Below are positions 62,989 through 64,000 of a DNA stretch of 64,000 nucleotides, piece after piece. Position 1 is the stretch's first letter. Every line of letters begins with the position of its first letter. The DNA comes from Bog-756 sp963713625 (GTDB lineage Bacteria; Actinomycetota; Acidimicrobiia; Acidimicrobiales; RAAP-2). The notes under the pieces were generated by a model. The model was given only the letters and a program-made list of their open reading frames with translations. It was not told where the DNA came from and did not search any database. The translations under genes were made by a program, and so were the position numbers. The DNA is taken from the NCBI GenBank assembly GCA_963713625.1, contig CAVQMN010000009.1, positions 1 through 64,000 of the forward strand, written 5' to 3'.

Positions 62989-63881
62989 CACCCGGCCACC
63001 ACCATTCGGAGCCGGCCGGCCAGATCGCGCTCGGTGGCGATCCGGCCGAAGCCCGCCTGGCGGGCCGCAGTGACCGACGGACCGGCCTGCCAGGGGGCGA
63101 TCTCGACCACCAGCACACCGGACGGTCCCAACCACGCGGGGGCACCGGACACGATGGCCTCGATGTCGGCCATGCCGGCAACCCCGTGTTCCCCCTCGGC
63201 CGCCACCAGCGCCTCCCTCGGCTCCCACTCCCGGACCGACAGGTCGAGGTCAGGATATTCGGACTCGGTCACATAGGGTGGATTGGACACCAGGAGGTCA
63301 ACCCGGCCGGCCAGCTCGGAGGGGAGGGCCTCGAACCACGAGCCGTGGGCCAGCACCACCCGCCCCGCGGCCTCCGGATCGACCCGCTCGAGCGATTCGA
63401 GGTTGGCGCGGGCGACGGACAGGGCGTCGGCGGAGGCATCGGTGGCCCACACTTCGAGATCCGGACAGCTGGCCCGGCCCTCCACGGCCAGCGACAGGGC
63501 GATGGCCCCCGATCCGGTACCGAGATCCACGCACACCCGGTGCGCGCCGGGTCCCGTCCCTTCGGCCGGCAACCCGACCACGTCCTCACCACCTCGGGGT
63601 CCCCGGCAGATCCGGTTCAACTCCCCCAGGGCCACCTCGACCAGGTATTCGGTCTCGGGCCGGGGGATGAGCACCCGTGGGTCCACGTGCAGTTCCACGG
63701 TGCGGAACGGCCAGGAGCCGAGCACGTACTGCAAGGGCTCGCCCGCCTCCCTCCGATCGGCCAGCGACTGGGCCAGCTCGGTGCCGGCGTGGTCGACGAT
63801 CCACGTCGCCTCCCGCCTCGATCCCAGTTGTCCGGCGATGGATTCGACCAGGCCGGAGCGGATACCGCTTTCCGCGGTCAT
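62985..63881 (-). CDS. prmC: Release factor glutamine methyltransferase PrmC
   Basis: Methylates the GGQ glutamine of release factors. 298 residues from ATG 63881 (GTG 63905 also possible). N-terminal helical domain ending EPLQYVLGSWPFRTVELHVDPRVLIPRPETEYLVE, SAM motif VCVDLGTGSGAIALSLA, VWATDASADALSVARAN and the NPPY motif in DLLVSNPPYVTESEYPD. Directly follows prfA, its substrate gene. Confidence 0.95.
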   Translation of the reverse strand: MTAESGIRSGLVESIAGQLGSRREATWIVDHAGTELAQSLADRREAGEPLQYVLGSWPFRTVELHVDPRVLIPRPETEYLVEVALGELNRICRGPRGGEDVVGLPAEGTGPGAHRVCVDLGTGSGAIALSLAVEGRASCPDLEVWATDASADALSVARANLESLERVDPEAAGRVVLAHGSWFEALPSELAGRVDLLVSNPPYVTESEYPDLDLSVREWEPREALVAAEGEHGVAGMADIEAIVSGAPAWLGPSGVLVVEIAPWQAGPSVTAARQAGFGRIATERDLAGRLRMVVAGW

Positions 63882-63923
63882 CTGGTCGGAGCCTCGGCCC
63901 CACACCGGCCTTCCACCGCGTCC

Positions 63924-64000
63924 TCAGTCTTCGCCGAGCTGACGGTAGCGCTTGTCAGCCATGAGGGCATCGGTCAGCTCGTCGAGGTCGCCCAACAGGA
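63924..64000 (-). CDS. prfA: C-terminal end of peptide chain release factor 1 (partial)
   Basis: Only 25 codons are inside the window, reading LLGDLDELTDALMADKRYRQLGED then stop. The GDLDELTDALMADKRYRQL pattern fits the C-terminal helix of release factor 1, and the gene directly upstream of prmC is normally prfA. The identity rests on gene order and a short tail, hence moderate confidence. Confidence 0.6.
   Translation of the reverse strand, partial: LLGDLDELTDALMADKRYRQLGED

Overview
The window is a very GC-rich actinobacterial chromosome segment, most plausibly from class Acidimicrobiia. Hints are the SUF-only iron-sulfur assembly genes, a mycothiol-type DinB protein, the N-terminal WWQASDGQWYPP motif of the protein at 55643-56122, the GYWMVAADGGIFSFG repeats at 37130-37860, and steroid-type beta-oxidation genes. 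Placement is inference; there is no rRNA or marker-gene evidence. I saw no tRNA, rRNA, CRISPR, insertion sequence or prophage. Many genes look leaderless: a TANNNT -10 element lies 6-9 nt before the start codon.

Layout. 1-6289: the end of an HhH-GPD DNA-repair gene, thiE, a secreted protein, an acyl-CoA dehydrogenase, an MBL hydrolase and a glycogen-debranching-type enzyme. 6394-15791: the SUF system, split into sufC1-sufS-sufU (+), sufD-Rieske-sufC2 (-) and sufB-Cys protein (-), with an LCP transferase and a dienoyl-CoA-isomerase-like crotonase between them; two of the three promoters share an operator-like sequence. 15863-24944: an S9 oligopeptidase, a RodZ-C-like membrane protein, SDR/RmlC, flavin reductase/MBL, an epoxide-hydrolase-like protein and MutY. 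23925-29229 holds the last three steps of the ethylmalonyl-CoA pathway (mesaconyl-CoA hydratase, methylsuccinyl-CoA dehydrogenase, beta-methylmalyl-CoA lyase). 29300-36215: a decayed sulfotransferase-like fragment, a quinone oxidoreductase, a DUF885-like protein, a dienelactone hydrolase, a frameshifted NlpC/P60 endopeptidase, an SDR and a divergent Lgt.

36232-40650 (-) is the most unusual region. It is a five-gene operon resembling methylamine-dehydrogenase maturation: a MauD-like thioredoxin, an unknown protein, MauE, a Tat-exported protein with 28 Cys that looks like the MauA light chain but is fused to beta-propeller-like repeats, and a CcdA-like membrane protein. No separate MauB heavy chain is visible.

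41306-46886 is a KstR-like regulon. It contains an SDR and a FadD ligase divergently transcribed from one operator, then thiolase (FadA5-like), crotonase (EchA19-like) and thioesterase under a perfect TAGAACCGGTTCTA palindrome that abuts the -10 box. 47249-57639: a lipoprotein hydrolase, SDRs, a Zn alcohol dehydrogenase, a GT-C membrane protein, another acyl-CoA dehydrogenase and small unknown genes. 57668-61640: leuB-ilvE-cimA for branched-chain amino acids, preceded by a 15-codon leader peptide (ending T-V-T-I-I-E) and mutually exclusive hairpins forming a classic transcription attenuator. The window ends with a universal stress protein and sua5-prmC-prfA (translation).
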